A stretch of 64,000 bases of DNA from Rhytidiadelphus loreus (Eukaryota; Streptophyta; Bryopsida; Hypnales; Hylocomiaceae). Of this stretch, positions 35,411 through 46,798 are shown one piece after another. A program made the translations under genes and the position numbers. Within the stretch, counting starts at the first letter, position 1, and the number at the start of each line of letters is the position of its first letter. The notes beneath the pieces were generated by a model. It was not told where the DNA came from. It searched no databases and worked only from the letters and a program-made list of their open reading frames with translations. Location of the stretch: the NCBI GenBank assembly GCA_947034895.1, contig OX344762.1:83694981-83758980 (forward strand), in the 5' to 3' direction.

Positions 35411-37162
35411 TCATAATTTATAAGTTATACCTTGTCAATGTAATTTAATAATAAAAGTGTTTTTTCTTGGAAACTTGATTTTGACATATAAAATTATTTT
35501 TATTAATGCTCTTAAGCAAAACTAGAAAAATGAAGCTTTTTAAGTTTATGAAAATTATTCTAATGTGCTTGAGACTTTTGAAAATTTTACTAGAAATGAG
35601 TAAATGAACACGTCTACTTATTAAAATCTATGCTTTAGAATTTTGAAAATTTTACTACAGATGAATAAATGAGTGTATTATTGAATTTTGAAGTTGGAGA
35701 TTAGTAATCATGTTTCTAATTACAAACTCACATCGAAATTTTCTTAGCATTGGAATGTTCTACACTTACTACTAACAATGTTCTTCTATTCTTAAATTTT
35801 CACATCTTTTAAAGTAATTATGTTTTTATTTGAAATGAAATTTCTTCACTTGTTCTTCAAGAATTCATATTAATTTAGAATTTCCTAAAAAGAAACTAGA
35901 AATCTTATATCATGTATTTGACATGTGATTTCATCTTTGAAAATTAAGAATTTCACTAATAAATAGCAAAAAATGGAGTAGAGAATTTGGAGGTCTGAAT
36001 ATACTACCATGGACTCGATGTAAAGATATCGTGAAGATCTTGTGAAGGAGATAAGAAAAATATACCTACTCTAATTTATCCTATAGTGCACATGTGTGAC
36101 ACTAATTTACCAAGGTTACATTATCTTATTACTACAATGAAATCAAAATACTAATATATTGTACTTTTTTCACAAGCCTTTATTTGTATTGACACTAACT
36201 TTACATCCCCACAAATAGGCTAAGCGAGTGTAAGAGGAATGAGTTAACATACAAATGTCATGAAGTGAGTTTTTGACAAAATAGAATCATAAAAGCAAAA
36301 ATAATTCATTTCAGTATTTTATATGAGATTGTTTGGCAACAAGAAACTAAGGCAAAGACAAACAATCCCTTTTGCTAGGAATGGCCCAAGGAATTGCTTT
36401 TGCATTCTAAATTTTCCACACTTTTGTTTTAGACAATATATTGAAGAGGTAAAAGATTATTAGACATGGACTAAGTTAACCGTAGAGGGGGACAACACAA
36501 ACACTAAGTGTCTAATGGATGACAATAAATTCTTCTATGTAGTTCAAAAGTGCAAATGTTCATCCTTGGAATTTTGTATGAAAAAGGAAGGTTTTGCACA
36601 ATAATTTTAGCTCCAATGAGTAATCTTAGTTCTTTTTAAGCAAATGATTCACATGGTTTGTACTCAAAAGGTTGATTTTCACAATGACTAGCCCATCCTT
36701 TAGGGGTTAATGCCAACTTCTTGTATTGAATCACAAACTTTCCTTTGATGTCTTTTGGTTAATTTGCAAGGACCCAATCAATTTATAAAAAATAAGTTGC
36801 TCCTAACCACCAATAATAGCAATAGAGAGATAGTTTGACATCCCAATTTGACATTCTTGCTAACTTAAAGTAGATACCTCCCAAACTGTTATTTTTTGCT
36901 ATTGTGCCTAGTTACTATTATTAGACTATCAATTTAACATATTTTCTTGTTGGCAAGCTAAAGGAGGTTCCAAACTTTGAATGCACCAAAGAGTCCAACA
37001 TTATAATTATACCTTATACAAAAAATATGAAGGATTAAAGTGTTTTTTGGGTAGAGGTTCCAAAATTGTTTCTTCCATACATGTAGATATTGATTTGGCA
37101 AATGTACATTGAGTGATGATGGCAATTTCAAGTCACTGGCGCATTTGAGATTCCCACTTTAA

Positions 37163-37709
37163 CACCTAAAGGACAATTGATAATCTAGGTAGGTACCTAT
37201 GAAGTCAATTTTGGTTGGATGTTCATGAAATTTTGACACAAGGTGTGAACATGTATCCCCTTTTTTTCTTGATCAGGTGCCTAGATCAAAAGTTAATATG
37301 CTACCTTAAATTTTTTTGATAGCTTAGGTAACTTTGGCAACTTTACAAAACTCTTCCTCTACTTTTGAAATTTGGTAGGTATGTAACTTACATGATACAA
37401 GATGTAAATGTCAAAAAACATAACCACGTTTAGTGTAAAATCTCACTCTAGGAGGTGTTAAAGAATGTTGGCCCTATTAGGCAAGGTTGAAAAAAACTTT
37501 TTCTTCTAATTTCAAATGTTATATATAATCTTTCAATCTATGTGGTCAAAGTTTCTGAAATTTCTTCCACAAATTTCCATGGTAATCAAGTAAAAATTTA
37601 TATAGTTCATTTTTGATTAAAAACTTCTTTTTTTCATTTTTTTCTTACTACCCTAAAAAGTCGCAATTTTTCACAGTTTTGCTTGAAATATGCCTCTAGG
37701 CTTTAGGGG
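37163..37709. mobile_element. TTAA element, unit B copy
   Basis: Paralogue of 52023-52596 and 62604-63179. It starts after TTAA at 37159-37162 and ends CTTTAGGGG before TTGA. It lacks the inverted GTCCATTGAATGGAC motif present near the left end of the copies in C and D. Non-coding. Confidence 0.6.
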
Positions 37710-39224
37710 TTGAAGTAGATCATCCCAATACAACTTAAATATTCTATCTACTTGGGCACCTTGGAGAAGCTATTTGTCAGCGCACGTATTTTTCTAGAGG
37801 ATTGAGAAGTTTGAGAAAAGTCATTTGCAAGTAGAATCAAGACATTCCAACAAGAAATGAATTAGTTTTTGTGATTTCTCAAAGTTAGTTGGGACTAAAT
37901 AAGTTGAAGCTTGGGTAGACCCATGTTAAACCACACGTTGATATTTCCCCTCCCCCAAGTAAATTGTCATGATGCTAAATTGAATTTGCTAAGATTGTCG
38001 TAGTCAGTGACACAAATGGGAAGGTACAATGGATTTTGGAATTGGGTGACTAATGCAAATGGGAGGTTCTAATAGATGTCAGAATTGGTCAATTGGGTGA
38101 CAAACACCATCGAATTGTACTACGTTACATGTTACTTACAAGTGACTGATCCTGCAGACTTCCACAACAGTGAACAAATTGGCACAGAAAGATTGATCTA
38201 CAGTCCAGTCACCCATCTTTCCTTCGCCATTTGTGCTGGAAACATGTGAATTTTTGGCCAGCTTTCTAAGACGCTGCGTAATAATGATTCTCATGCAATA
38301 CCAATACTCTAGCTATTGTAAGCTTAGTCTCTTGCTTCATGCAACCTACATTCATGTGATTTGTTCACAGGCTCAACATAATTATTGCTGGATTCACTCT
38401 CGATGATTCATTGGATTCAAAGATATGACTGGCTTTTGGAATTTCGGAAATGTGGACTTGTGGACTTTCTATTTTTTCATGTTCTGTTTCTAATGCACTA
38501 CTGCTTGGAAAGCTAGAAGTTGGCCGGCGAAGATGCTTCATAGAAGGCTTTGTAATAGTGCTAAGTCCGATCCTGGTTTCGTTCCACAAATGCTCTTGCC
38601 AAGTTGTGAACCCAGGTCCAACTATTTGCACATGATCTTAAGCTTATTGAAGTCTGGCCTCAGCTGGGGATGAAGTTCCAAGAACTTGACTCTGACAATA
38701 AACGCTGAGCATTTCTGACACGCAGGAGAAAGTGATGAAAGACGGGCAGTCGGGCACACCAAAAGAAATTTTAGTCACATACGGCACGTACGACCCTTTC
38801 TACAAGGACTTGACCAAGCCTCAGAAGCACGAGTCACTCTCGCATGCGGACCACCATGGAAAAGAGTTTTGGCGAACTGACATTGCCAGTGCAATAAAGC
38901 GAGATGAAGAGCAACGGAGAGCTCGGCAGGAGGTAAGTAATTTTGAACACTTCGCAGAACCCTCCGACCCCATAAACCAGTGCCTTCGAAGATAACACTT
39001 ACATCTATTCATACTCGATCGTTTCATTTACTTTGCTGGGATGAGATTTGGTCTTCAGAATCTGAAGTTCTTGACCAGTTTACAAAATCAGTCATCAGTT
39101 CTCTGAGTTTTCAGGCGCTGATTGCAATTTGGGCTAACGAAGAGGCATGGAGATGACACAAATCAACGACGATGAGGGAGATGAGGTACAATGCCTACGT
39201 CGACATGGACTAAAAGCTGCAAAA

Positions 39225-39523
39225 GGTCTAGTTTTCCAAAATGACATTCTGGCGGAAAGACGAGGCGAGGTATATTCTGTTTGTTTAAGATCTTTTGAGC
39301 AAATTTCAAACCATTTTTGTTCATCTTGAACGGTTTAGCTAAAAGTACTATTGCCTCAATTCTCTGTGATGTTTGTGTTCGGATTTTTAGCTTCTACGAG
39401 GTTGCATTACCAGCTCAAGCTCAGAGACTTTACCTTTCGTAGGTGCTGGCCACAATGGCTGAGATTCAAGAACGGCATGATGCAGTCAAGAAAATTGAAA
39501 AGAAGCTTCTGGAACTTCATGAG
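39225..39523 (+). pseudogene. Captured fragment of a Qa-SNARE syntaxin gene
   Basis: Two exon pieces lie in correct order with the intron retained. 39225-39269 reads GLVFQNDILAERRGE and ends at a GT donor; 39443-39523 starts after an AG acceptor and reads VLATM then AEIQERHDAVKKIEKKLLEL and HE, ending at another GT. This is the conserved segment just before the SNARE helix of plant syntaxins (usual form LDTLAEIQERHDAVKEIEKK). Syntaxins mediate membrane fusion. No following exon is visible and the piece joins gene A sequence out of frame, so it is a genomic fragment, not a working gene. Confidence 0.8.
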
Positions 39524-39713
39524 GTCCGCTTCCCTTTTCTGTTTCAAATGTCACGCAAATACTCACGTTCACGAAGATGTCCAAATCCCTACCCTACAGA
39601 GTGTAGACATTGGTTGGATGACTTTTATAGCTAAATTTTGTGTATAGGTGTGCCCCAAATCATGAAGCATGTGGGTTAACATGAATTTCTCATGACTGGC
39701 AAATTTCTCTGGC

Positions 39714-39827
39714 ATGGGAATCCTGGAGGGACCTTGGGAACCTCAGGAACCTCAAGGCGAATCTCCGGAACATCAACCTGAACCTCCGGTACCTCAACGC
39801 AAGCGTCATGAAAACATTTATCCGGAG
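39714..39827 (+). other. Pro/Glu-rich exon-like segment of unknown origin
   Basis: An open frame in the foreign insert reads GPWEPQEPQGESPEHQPEPP followed by VPQRKRHENIYPE, ending exactly at a GAG|GTTAGT donor. It could be another captured exon. I do not recognise the source. A second exon-like piece lies at about 41808-41920 (GLDNLLRSLHENDTPTLGG), after a CTGCAG acceptor. Confidence 0.3.
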
Positions 39828-40129
39828 GTTAGTTCCTTCATCTGTCAAACTAAGTCAAGCCTTTGTCTCTAGTAAACTTCTAAGAAGCTAAGCAAAGTTT
39901 ACACTGTCCACCATTCGTATGTGCAAGAAAGGCAGTTGAGAATAAGTGTCCATTTAAGAAACATGATCTAATAAATGCCCCTCAATCTCTCATGCGTCAC
40001 TTCATTGCATCTACACTCAGTTGGCTACCACCTTCTCTATTATTACATTCTCTTCCACCAAACCCTAGGGATCGGACGTCAAAGACGAATGCGTTTTACA
40101 AAAATTGTAGTAGCTTTGGAGTGTACTTT

Positions 40130-41686
40130 CACTACAAGAAAAGCAATGTATAAATGACTACAAAGAATGACTGCATAGGAGTCATTGTGGACAAAAATGA
40201 CTGCACTGTGATTTTGGCCCTTGGAGTCATAGTGAACTAGTCATTTTTATAAATGACTATCATAGTATTATCACCATCCATTATGAGCTTGGATGGGTTT
40301 TTGAATGAAACTTCCAAAGTGGTAAATCTAGGAAATGTGAATATTTTTCTTCTAAAATCTAGGATTATATTCTAAAATCTAGGAAATGTGAATATTTTTC
40401 TTCTAAAATCTAGGATTGTATTCTAAAATCTAGGAAATGTGAATATTATTTTCTAATATCTAAAAGAGTTGAAGATTATTTTCGAGTTGTGGTGAAATGT
40501 GCAAAATGAGTACACCATATACTAAACACTATATACAAATACATAATTCATATATTATATACAAATACATGATTCATATATCATACACATGATTCATACA
40601 TTATACATGATTCATACATCATATACCATATATAAATACATGATACACAATACACTATATTTTGCATATGTGTCAAATGGATTTTCAAGCCATTTAGTGT
40701 GTGAATACAAAGAGTTCAAATAACAAGCCTTTTATACAAGTGGGGTGGTAGAAGGCAAGACAAACCATGTGGGATTTGTAAAATGTTGATGCAATAGTAG
40801 AGTAGTGATGTGGAAGTCATTATGTAGTTGTGTTAAAGTAAATCACAATCAAAATAGTAGAGTAGTGACATAGAAGTCATTATGTAGTCACCTTAGAGTA
40901 AATTGTAGTCAAAATACAATCACATAGTTTACTCACTTTTGACTATGGCCTTCACAATGGAATTGATTAAGTCCAAATTGGAAGTTTAACAATGTTGTGA
41001 ACAAAAACCAATGGATGAAACATAGTTTGTGAAAGTTATTAATCTAGTTCTATAAAAATTAGAACCAAAAATTGTTTTTCTATCTCTTAGAGGTGCTAAA
41101 TGTCATCTAAATTTTAGTTTTTGGCCTTTGAATTGTCAATCTAACTTTATTTTTTTAGTTTGTTTTGAAAAAAGCATTAGTATTTAGTAAATAGAGAAAA
41201 AAATCAAAAGAAAAATAAGTCTCCAAAAGTGCATCATTTTAACCCCTACAGAATAAGGCCTTTTTTCTACCAAAGAAACACTGAAAACTGCCATTTCTAT
41301 AGCAAAAAGTAAAAAAGAATTTAAAATGTTTTTCTTTGACATCTAACCGTAGGATCTTACATCCAACTAGTATTTAAAAGTGTGGAAAAAATTTCAGAAT
41401 TTTTGACCGCATAGATTGCAAGATATTTGCATTTAAAGTGGAAAAAACAAGTTTTTCAGCACATTGCAGGACTAGATAAAGACAGCACGTTCCGGATGTA
41501 AAAATGTGGATGAAGACTCCCTATCACTAAGTCGTCATCCTGTAGTTGCGAATGTGACTCTGAATTGACTCTAACAATGACAACCCCAAACCCTAGGTGC
41601 AATTAGGGAACACGAGTCATATTCAAGTCGTTCCGGACAAGCAGTCATTCTTTTATGGTTATATTTACCCCCATTTCCTTGTAGTG
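40130..41686. mobile_element. Non-autonomous CACTA (En/Spm-like) transposon
   Basis: The left end CACTACAAGAAAAG and the right end (reverse complement CACTACAAGGAAATG) are flanked by a 3-bp duplication TTT (40127-40129 and 41687-41689). Subterminal repeats of AATGACT in both orientations crowd the ends, as is typical of CACTA elements. It is 1557 bp and carries no transposase. Inside are a 51-bp tandem array, an AT-rich ATACATGATTC tract (40518-40660) and a roughly 62-bp duplication near 40795-40920. Confidence 0.9.
40324..40455. repeat. 51-bp tandem repeat inside the CACTA element
   Basis: AAATCTAGGAAATGTGAATA recurs at 40324, 40375 and 40426, an exact 51-bp period with about 2.5 copies. 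It is non-coding. Confidence 0.9.
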
Positions 41687-44165
41687 TTTGCTTGAGATTA
41701 CTCAATGGACTCGCTTTGAGAGACTTAGGCTAGTTATATTTTATGGGTGAACCTATTGCAACGACTGGGTTGGTACTGAGTGTACGAATTTCTAAACTTT
41801 GCTGCAGGCCTAGATAATCTCCTCCGAAGCTTGCATGAAAATGACACTCCAACCCTCGGTGGAGATGGTACCGCTACTCCAGGTTCTTTTTATGCAATCC
41901 AATCTTCGTGTTGCAATAAGTACGAGGGGTTTGCATCCCTAGACACTACAGAACCTCATGGTCAAAAGTTGGCTTTCTGATTGAAGTTGAACATTGACAG
42001 AAACATTGGCGGATGCGTTCCGCCACACGGTGGGTCAGCTGTTGGATTGGGTTGGATCGAAACGAAAGAAACGACTTGGAGCTTCAATTGGAACCACCAT
42101 TGTAAGACCTGCAATATGAAACTGTCACTACTTAATGTTGTGAAGTTTATTTCTTTTGTTGGAAAGTCATTGTGGATTTGTCTTCAGAGTTGTTAAGTGA
42201 TACTTATTGTAGCATTTTTACTCTAAGTTGTAGGTAATTGGTGAACTTGTGAAGAAGACTCCAACAAAGGCTCCTACGGATCTGTCAATCTTTGCCCAAT
42301 ACATTTGAAGAAGTGTTCAAAGGGGGTGGGAAATGAGGAAAGCTTTTGTAGATGTTCAAAAATTTGGTAGATAGATGCATAGGTAGACTATGCAAATAAA
42401 TATGTATAGGATTAGCTTACAATTTATGTGTACCCTTTTCATGCAATGAAAGTGCTCAAATTTTACCCACAAAAATTGTGCATTTTGATGTGTAGAAAGT
42501 TATGGATTATCATGAACATAATTATTCCAATTTTCATGCCTAGAATGTGCTAAAATTTGACCTATGGATAGTAGTCACTATTCATGCCTACAAAATGCCC
42601 AAAATTCATAGATGGATCAAGGCTTATGTGCATCCAAATCATATATGAAAACGACCATTTTCTTGTTTAGTCATGCTTACAAAATGCCCAAAATTCATGG
42701 ATGAATCAAGGCTTATGTGCACCCAAATTGCACTTATGAAAAACAACCATTTTCTTGTTAGGAGGACACAATTTCAAAACTATTTTCATAAGAGGAAAAA
42801 ACCACCCTTTCATCTATGCCAAACATGAATTTTGGCCTTTTTCATGTGTCACATTCTAGTTGTGAAGATGCAAAAGGTCGGCTGCTGCAGCAAGAGAAGT
42901 GGTGCCCCTCATATCAATATAATCACTTGGCAGGCTCTTGGAGTAGACGGGACTCCCGTAGACGAAGGCCCTATCCACGAATACCTCGACAAAGTTTCCA
43001 AGTAAGGTTACCGACTATTCTGTTTAGCGACAACGCCGACAAGCCGTGGAAGCTCCTGACTTATGAGTTGCAATGTCAGGCGTTTGTTAAGTTTACAATC
43101 CAATATTTGCTGCACGCTAGGTCAATGAAATCTGGAAATTGGATGTTTGCAGATACAAAACAATCCAACGGAAACTGATGTTGCGGGAAAAGATGACCGG
43201 GGCTCGGAATTTCAATATCCTGAACTGGACAGAGAATTAATCCTCCTGGTCTGGAATTACCGTCATGGCCAGAGAAACCGCCAAGTCCGCCCCCAGCCCC
43301 TCCATCTCCTCCAAAGCCTGATTTGCATATCAACTCCTCGAAAGGAGCGCTCTCATATGGTCCTATCTTCCGCCCGTTCGGCGTGATCGACTCTCAGTAA
43401 ATCAGGCACAAGTGCCAGGAGCAAGCACGGCACTCTTCAGATTAGATTGAACACAGGCATACCAACTGCAATGACTTCACGCATTACCTCGATTTCAGTC
43501 AAGAGCAAAGCGAAGGTCGGTAGTTCAAGAACTATCACAGGTACTGCTCAGCACTTTCCAATTCGAGAGAAACACCAGTTCTGAAGGTGATGGCATCCAA
43601 AATTCAATGAGCTCAAGAAGAAAACACTTTTAATTGTAAAGGAATAGCATAGCATAGATTTATTGCAGTTGTGTCAATCGGGTCAGACCGACAAGCTCCT
43701 TGACGAACAGCCATATACTATCATGGTAACCAACAAACGGATGATTACGTAGCGATTCAGCTGTGGCAAGGTATTACTACTCCACATAGCAAACTTCTCT
43801 TACCCTTTCCTGAAGTCCTACTCTCGAACTAGCTCGTCGATTGATTTTGCACACAAGAAACCGTTCTCTTCTTCTCCGAAGAGGAAAATAAGGGTATCCC
43901 TGTCTCTTTTAGAAAGAGAAGAAAACAACAGTCTCTTGTGTGCAAATTCAGCATAACTTGCTCTCTTGCAGATAAATCACCTTTGATTTACAAGCAACAC
44001 AGCATGTGAGACTAATTCTACCACCAAAATCGACCAAGGTAATCTACCTTCCTACTCTAAAACACACTTAGGGCTTCAGTGAAGCCGACAATGATCAAGC
44101 ACTACAAGCTCAAATGATCTTATTTATCTACGATGACCGATGTGGCACGAACGTTCATCTCAGAG

Positions 44166-44513
44166 TTAGAACAATGCTTTCCAAACTACAGCTCCCGCTC
44201 CCGCAACAGCTCCCGCGGTCAGCACAGCTGGCGCTCCAAGAAGTACACCACCACCCATAGCAGCCGCTTGGACTGCGGAGTAAAGCGACCCTGCCGCTAC
44301 GGCACCACCATTGGCGATGGCGGTGTTGCTCATCCAGGCAGCTGCGTAAGACCCCGCTGCAGGTCCATCAGCTGTAAACCCGAAGGCCTTCAACGTTAAT
44401 GCACAAAGGCCGACAACAGCTACGATCCCTATTATAATCACAGGACCAGCACCAACAGTGTATGTAGCACTTGCCACTCCGTTTGCAACGGAACTCAGCA
44501 TGGACGACGCCAT
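44166..44513 (-). CDS. IFI6/IFI27-like membrane protein, copy 2 (shortened)
   Basis: From ATG at 44513 the frame runs 115 residues to TAA. Compared with copies 1 and 3 it has an in-frame deletion of about 44 residues in the middle (after VGAGPVIIIGIVAVVG), but keeps the family core AFGFTADGPAAG and IANGGAVAAGSLYSAVQAAA and the end VVWKALF. The upstream in-frame extension is also kept (NSLGEGVDDLGVDLERS). No stop or frameshift is seen, although the neighbouring gene A copy is ruined. The shortened form may have lost one membrane segment; whether it is expressed cannot be judged from sequence. Confidence 0.7.
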   Translation of the reverse strand: MASSMLSSVANGVASATYTVGAGPVIIIGIVAVVGLCALTLKAFGFTADGPAAGSYAAAWMSNTAIANGGAVAAGSLYSAVQAAAMGGGVLLGAPAVLTAGAVAGAGAVVWKALF

Positions 44514-45055
44514 CGATCGTTCAAGATCAACTCCAAGATCATCAACACCTTCGCCTAGCGAATTCACAGAAAGTCGACTACCACAACGCTCGCTATCACA
44601 ATTGGGTTCGGAGCAAAGGGGAGCGTTATATGTGCATCCTACGTGATCAATTTGCCTACATCACTGCTTAGGTGCAACTGAAGCACCACCGTGATGAAAT
44701 TCTACTCAGTTTCTGATGAATGCTCACAGATTTCTGTTTCAACTCTCGCATTTATCACCGATCCAATGAACAGAATCATGGATGAAGCGTGGGTTTGCAG
44801 GATTTAACTTACATATTCTTCGTGCATGAAATGTTTGTACAAGCAAAGACTTGATGGCTTAGTGTCTGCAATTGCCTTCGCCCAATCGGTGTATGGCGTG
44901 AGATCTGGCCGTCCGTGACTGAGTGGTTGGGATTCGAGCCACCGTCACCTAATGTCGTCTTCTACCACCAACTGTGAAATTCGATGTGCAGACAGTGAGT
45001 GTCCTTGGGATTGAATTGCTTTACAGTAGAAGGCTCGAGAAGAGTTTGGGCATCA

Positions 45056-45465
45056 AGGTAGGAGGCTCAGAAATGGTGCATCTAAAGGCTGGTCTGCCTT
45101 TTTCATGTATTTCTTCGAACGGGAATATTTTTAGCTCATTTTTCAGACAAAGAAAAATTGATGAGGAATCTAACCCAAGTGGTTTCATATTTTTCCAAAG
45201 ATTTTTGAATTACTTATGAATTTTCAAACGAGTTGGGTCATAGGTCCCTATTTGTGACCCTAGATCTTTCATGAATGGTTCACTTACAATTCTAAATAAA
45301 AATGGAGAAAACACAGAGAATGATTGGCTCTTACAATTAATAATGTTTTTTTCCTTGGTTCATTCAATGAATGTACTTGTCAATTTCAGAACTTTAGATG
45401 CACCATTTCATAGCCATTTATAGGAGCCATTCTTAAAGCCCGCACTGTTTTACAGCCTCCTACCT
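45056..45465. mobile_element. AGGTAG-family MITE at the end of the unit B gene block
   Basis: Left end AGGTAGGAGGCTCAG; right end, as reverse complement, AGGTAGGAGGCTGTAAAAC. The interior is shared with 27932, 49316 and 56707. It is essentially identical to 56707-57116, so it was copied along with the unit, not inserted twice. Confidence 0.75.
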
Positions 45466-45996
45466 TAACCCTTAAATGTGGAGGAGGATGTCTTGCAAAG
45501 AATCGTTTTAGTAAGACAAAAGTGCAACTATTCATCCTCAAAATTTTGTTGTGAAAAGGGGAGGTTTTCTACAATAGTTCGACTTCCAATGAGTACTTTT
45601 TGCAATTCTATAAGTGAATGATTCACATGGTAACCAAAGGGATGATTTCCATGATCACCCATCCGTCCTTTAAGGGTTAAGAACTGCCTCTACAAATGTG
45701 GTTAAAATGGAGCAGAAGGTATCTAAAGTGGAATAAGATGCATGTGGACATGTGGTGAGATACTTGGGTTCTATCTACATGGTTTTAGGCTATTTACGAG
45801 GTGAAAGGGGTGACTAGAATGATTAGTCTTTGGTTGTACTTCACTTCTTAAAGATGTAGACCATAAAGACTATTAGAGTTAATGGAGTACAGGGAAATCA
45901 CATTTAGAGTGGGCATTGCATCGAATGACAATGTTTTCTAGATGATTGTTTGAGAGCCATGAGATATGGTAGAATCACCTATAGTTGACCACTTAA

Positions 45997-46798
45997 CCCC
46001 TAACTGCCTCATCGACCATATATGGTCGATCTGAAATTTCAGGCTCATTTTGAAGTGGGCAGTTAAATTCGTTTGCCTGTTTTAAATTTTTTTTGGGGCA
46101 GGTTTTAGGGTTAACTATTCAAAACTTTCATTTTTCACTGAAAAAGGTACATATTTGAGTGTTGAGAGGTCTCCAAAGCCATTTATGTCCATTAGTGGAA
46201 GAGTAAAGCTTGCTAATTTTACTTCATTTTTCAACTTTGAGCAATTTCACTTGATTTGAGATCTAAAAACTTCCACTTATTCATTTGCTTTGAAAATGGT
46301 CCCAATCAAAAGAGTAAAGTGTTTTCATGATTTTCACCATTGAAAATTTAAACAAGCAAGTGTTGATTTGGAGTTATTTGTGAATTATACTTATTAAAAA
46401 AATTGCATCTCAACAATTGCAAGGTGGATTGTGTAATGAGTTTAATAGCTTTTCAAGTGATATTAAGTTTTTTGAAAGGGTATTTTAGTGTGCTAACACA
46501 ATTTGTAGTTGTTCATGTTACTTCTAATCCCAAAAGGCTTTTATGTGCAAATTTCTGAAACATTGTGGAGAGGGACAACATATTAAAAATAGAAAACGTA
46601 CCTTTCTCTTATTATAATCTCACAACTATTATGGAATTTTGCACTCAAAATTGGTGTGCATACTAATAAGCAAGCTCTTTAAACATCCATACGGTTAGAT
46701 TTTGAAAAAAAATCATTTTGTTTCAATGGAGATAACTATAAGTCTATGTTCTTTTTTCATGGGAAAAACACACTTGGAAAGGCTTAGGCACTTAGGGG
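45997..46798. mobile_element. 802-bp MITE with CCCCTAA ends, TTAA duplication proven
   Basis: Left end CCCCTAACTGCCTCATCG; right end CTTAGGCACTTAGGGG; TTAA on both sides (45993-45996, 46799-46802). In units B (32705) and D (57644) the same place reads GACCACTTAAGCAATTCC, a clean empty site with one TTAA. A 20-bp perfect palindrome, ATCGACCATATATGGTCGAT, lies at 46011-46030. An inverted copy is at 61797-62599. Confidence 0.93.

Larger units (their letters stand above)
38726..43400 (+). pseudogene. Gene A paralogue, unit B, disrupted
   Basis: Exon 1 is gone: about 600 bp, equivalent to 8440-9040, is deleted. Exon 2 (38726-38932) is open and four residues longer than in gene A. Exon 3 begins at 39115 but has TGA at 39154-39156 where gene A has CGA, and later TAA. 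It is then split at the CAAAAGGT motif by 3.6 kb of foreign DNA (about 39229-42870), after which the rest of exon 3 resumes. Exon 4 (to 43400) has a 4-bp insertion giving an immediate stop after GAGAAT. It cannot encode the gene A product. Confidence 0.8.
32160..45469. repeat. Tandem segmental duplication, unit B
   Basis: This is the first and longest unit, about 13.3 kb. It runs from the ACCTTAACCATTAAA edge through pogo-type transposase remnants (34.4-35.1 kb), a CATTAG element, a TTAA element (37163-37709) and the gene block (38.39-45.05 kb). Order and orientation match units C and D. Extra length relative to C comes mainly from the 3.6-kb insertion in gene A (39.23-42.87 kb). Confidence 0.85.

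Noticed and set aside
39219..42875. Calling the foreign insert a Mutator-like transposon from its 9-bp repeated edge
   Set aside because: The edges beyond GCAAAAGGT are not inverted repeats of each other, so the evidence is not enough; kept as an open finding.
44974..45219. 81-codon frame identical to the one at 56625-56870
   Set aside because: It spans the gene-block edge and an AGGTAG MITE; identity is due to recent duplication, not coding constraint.
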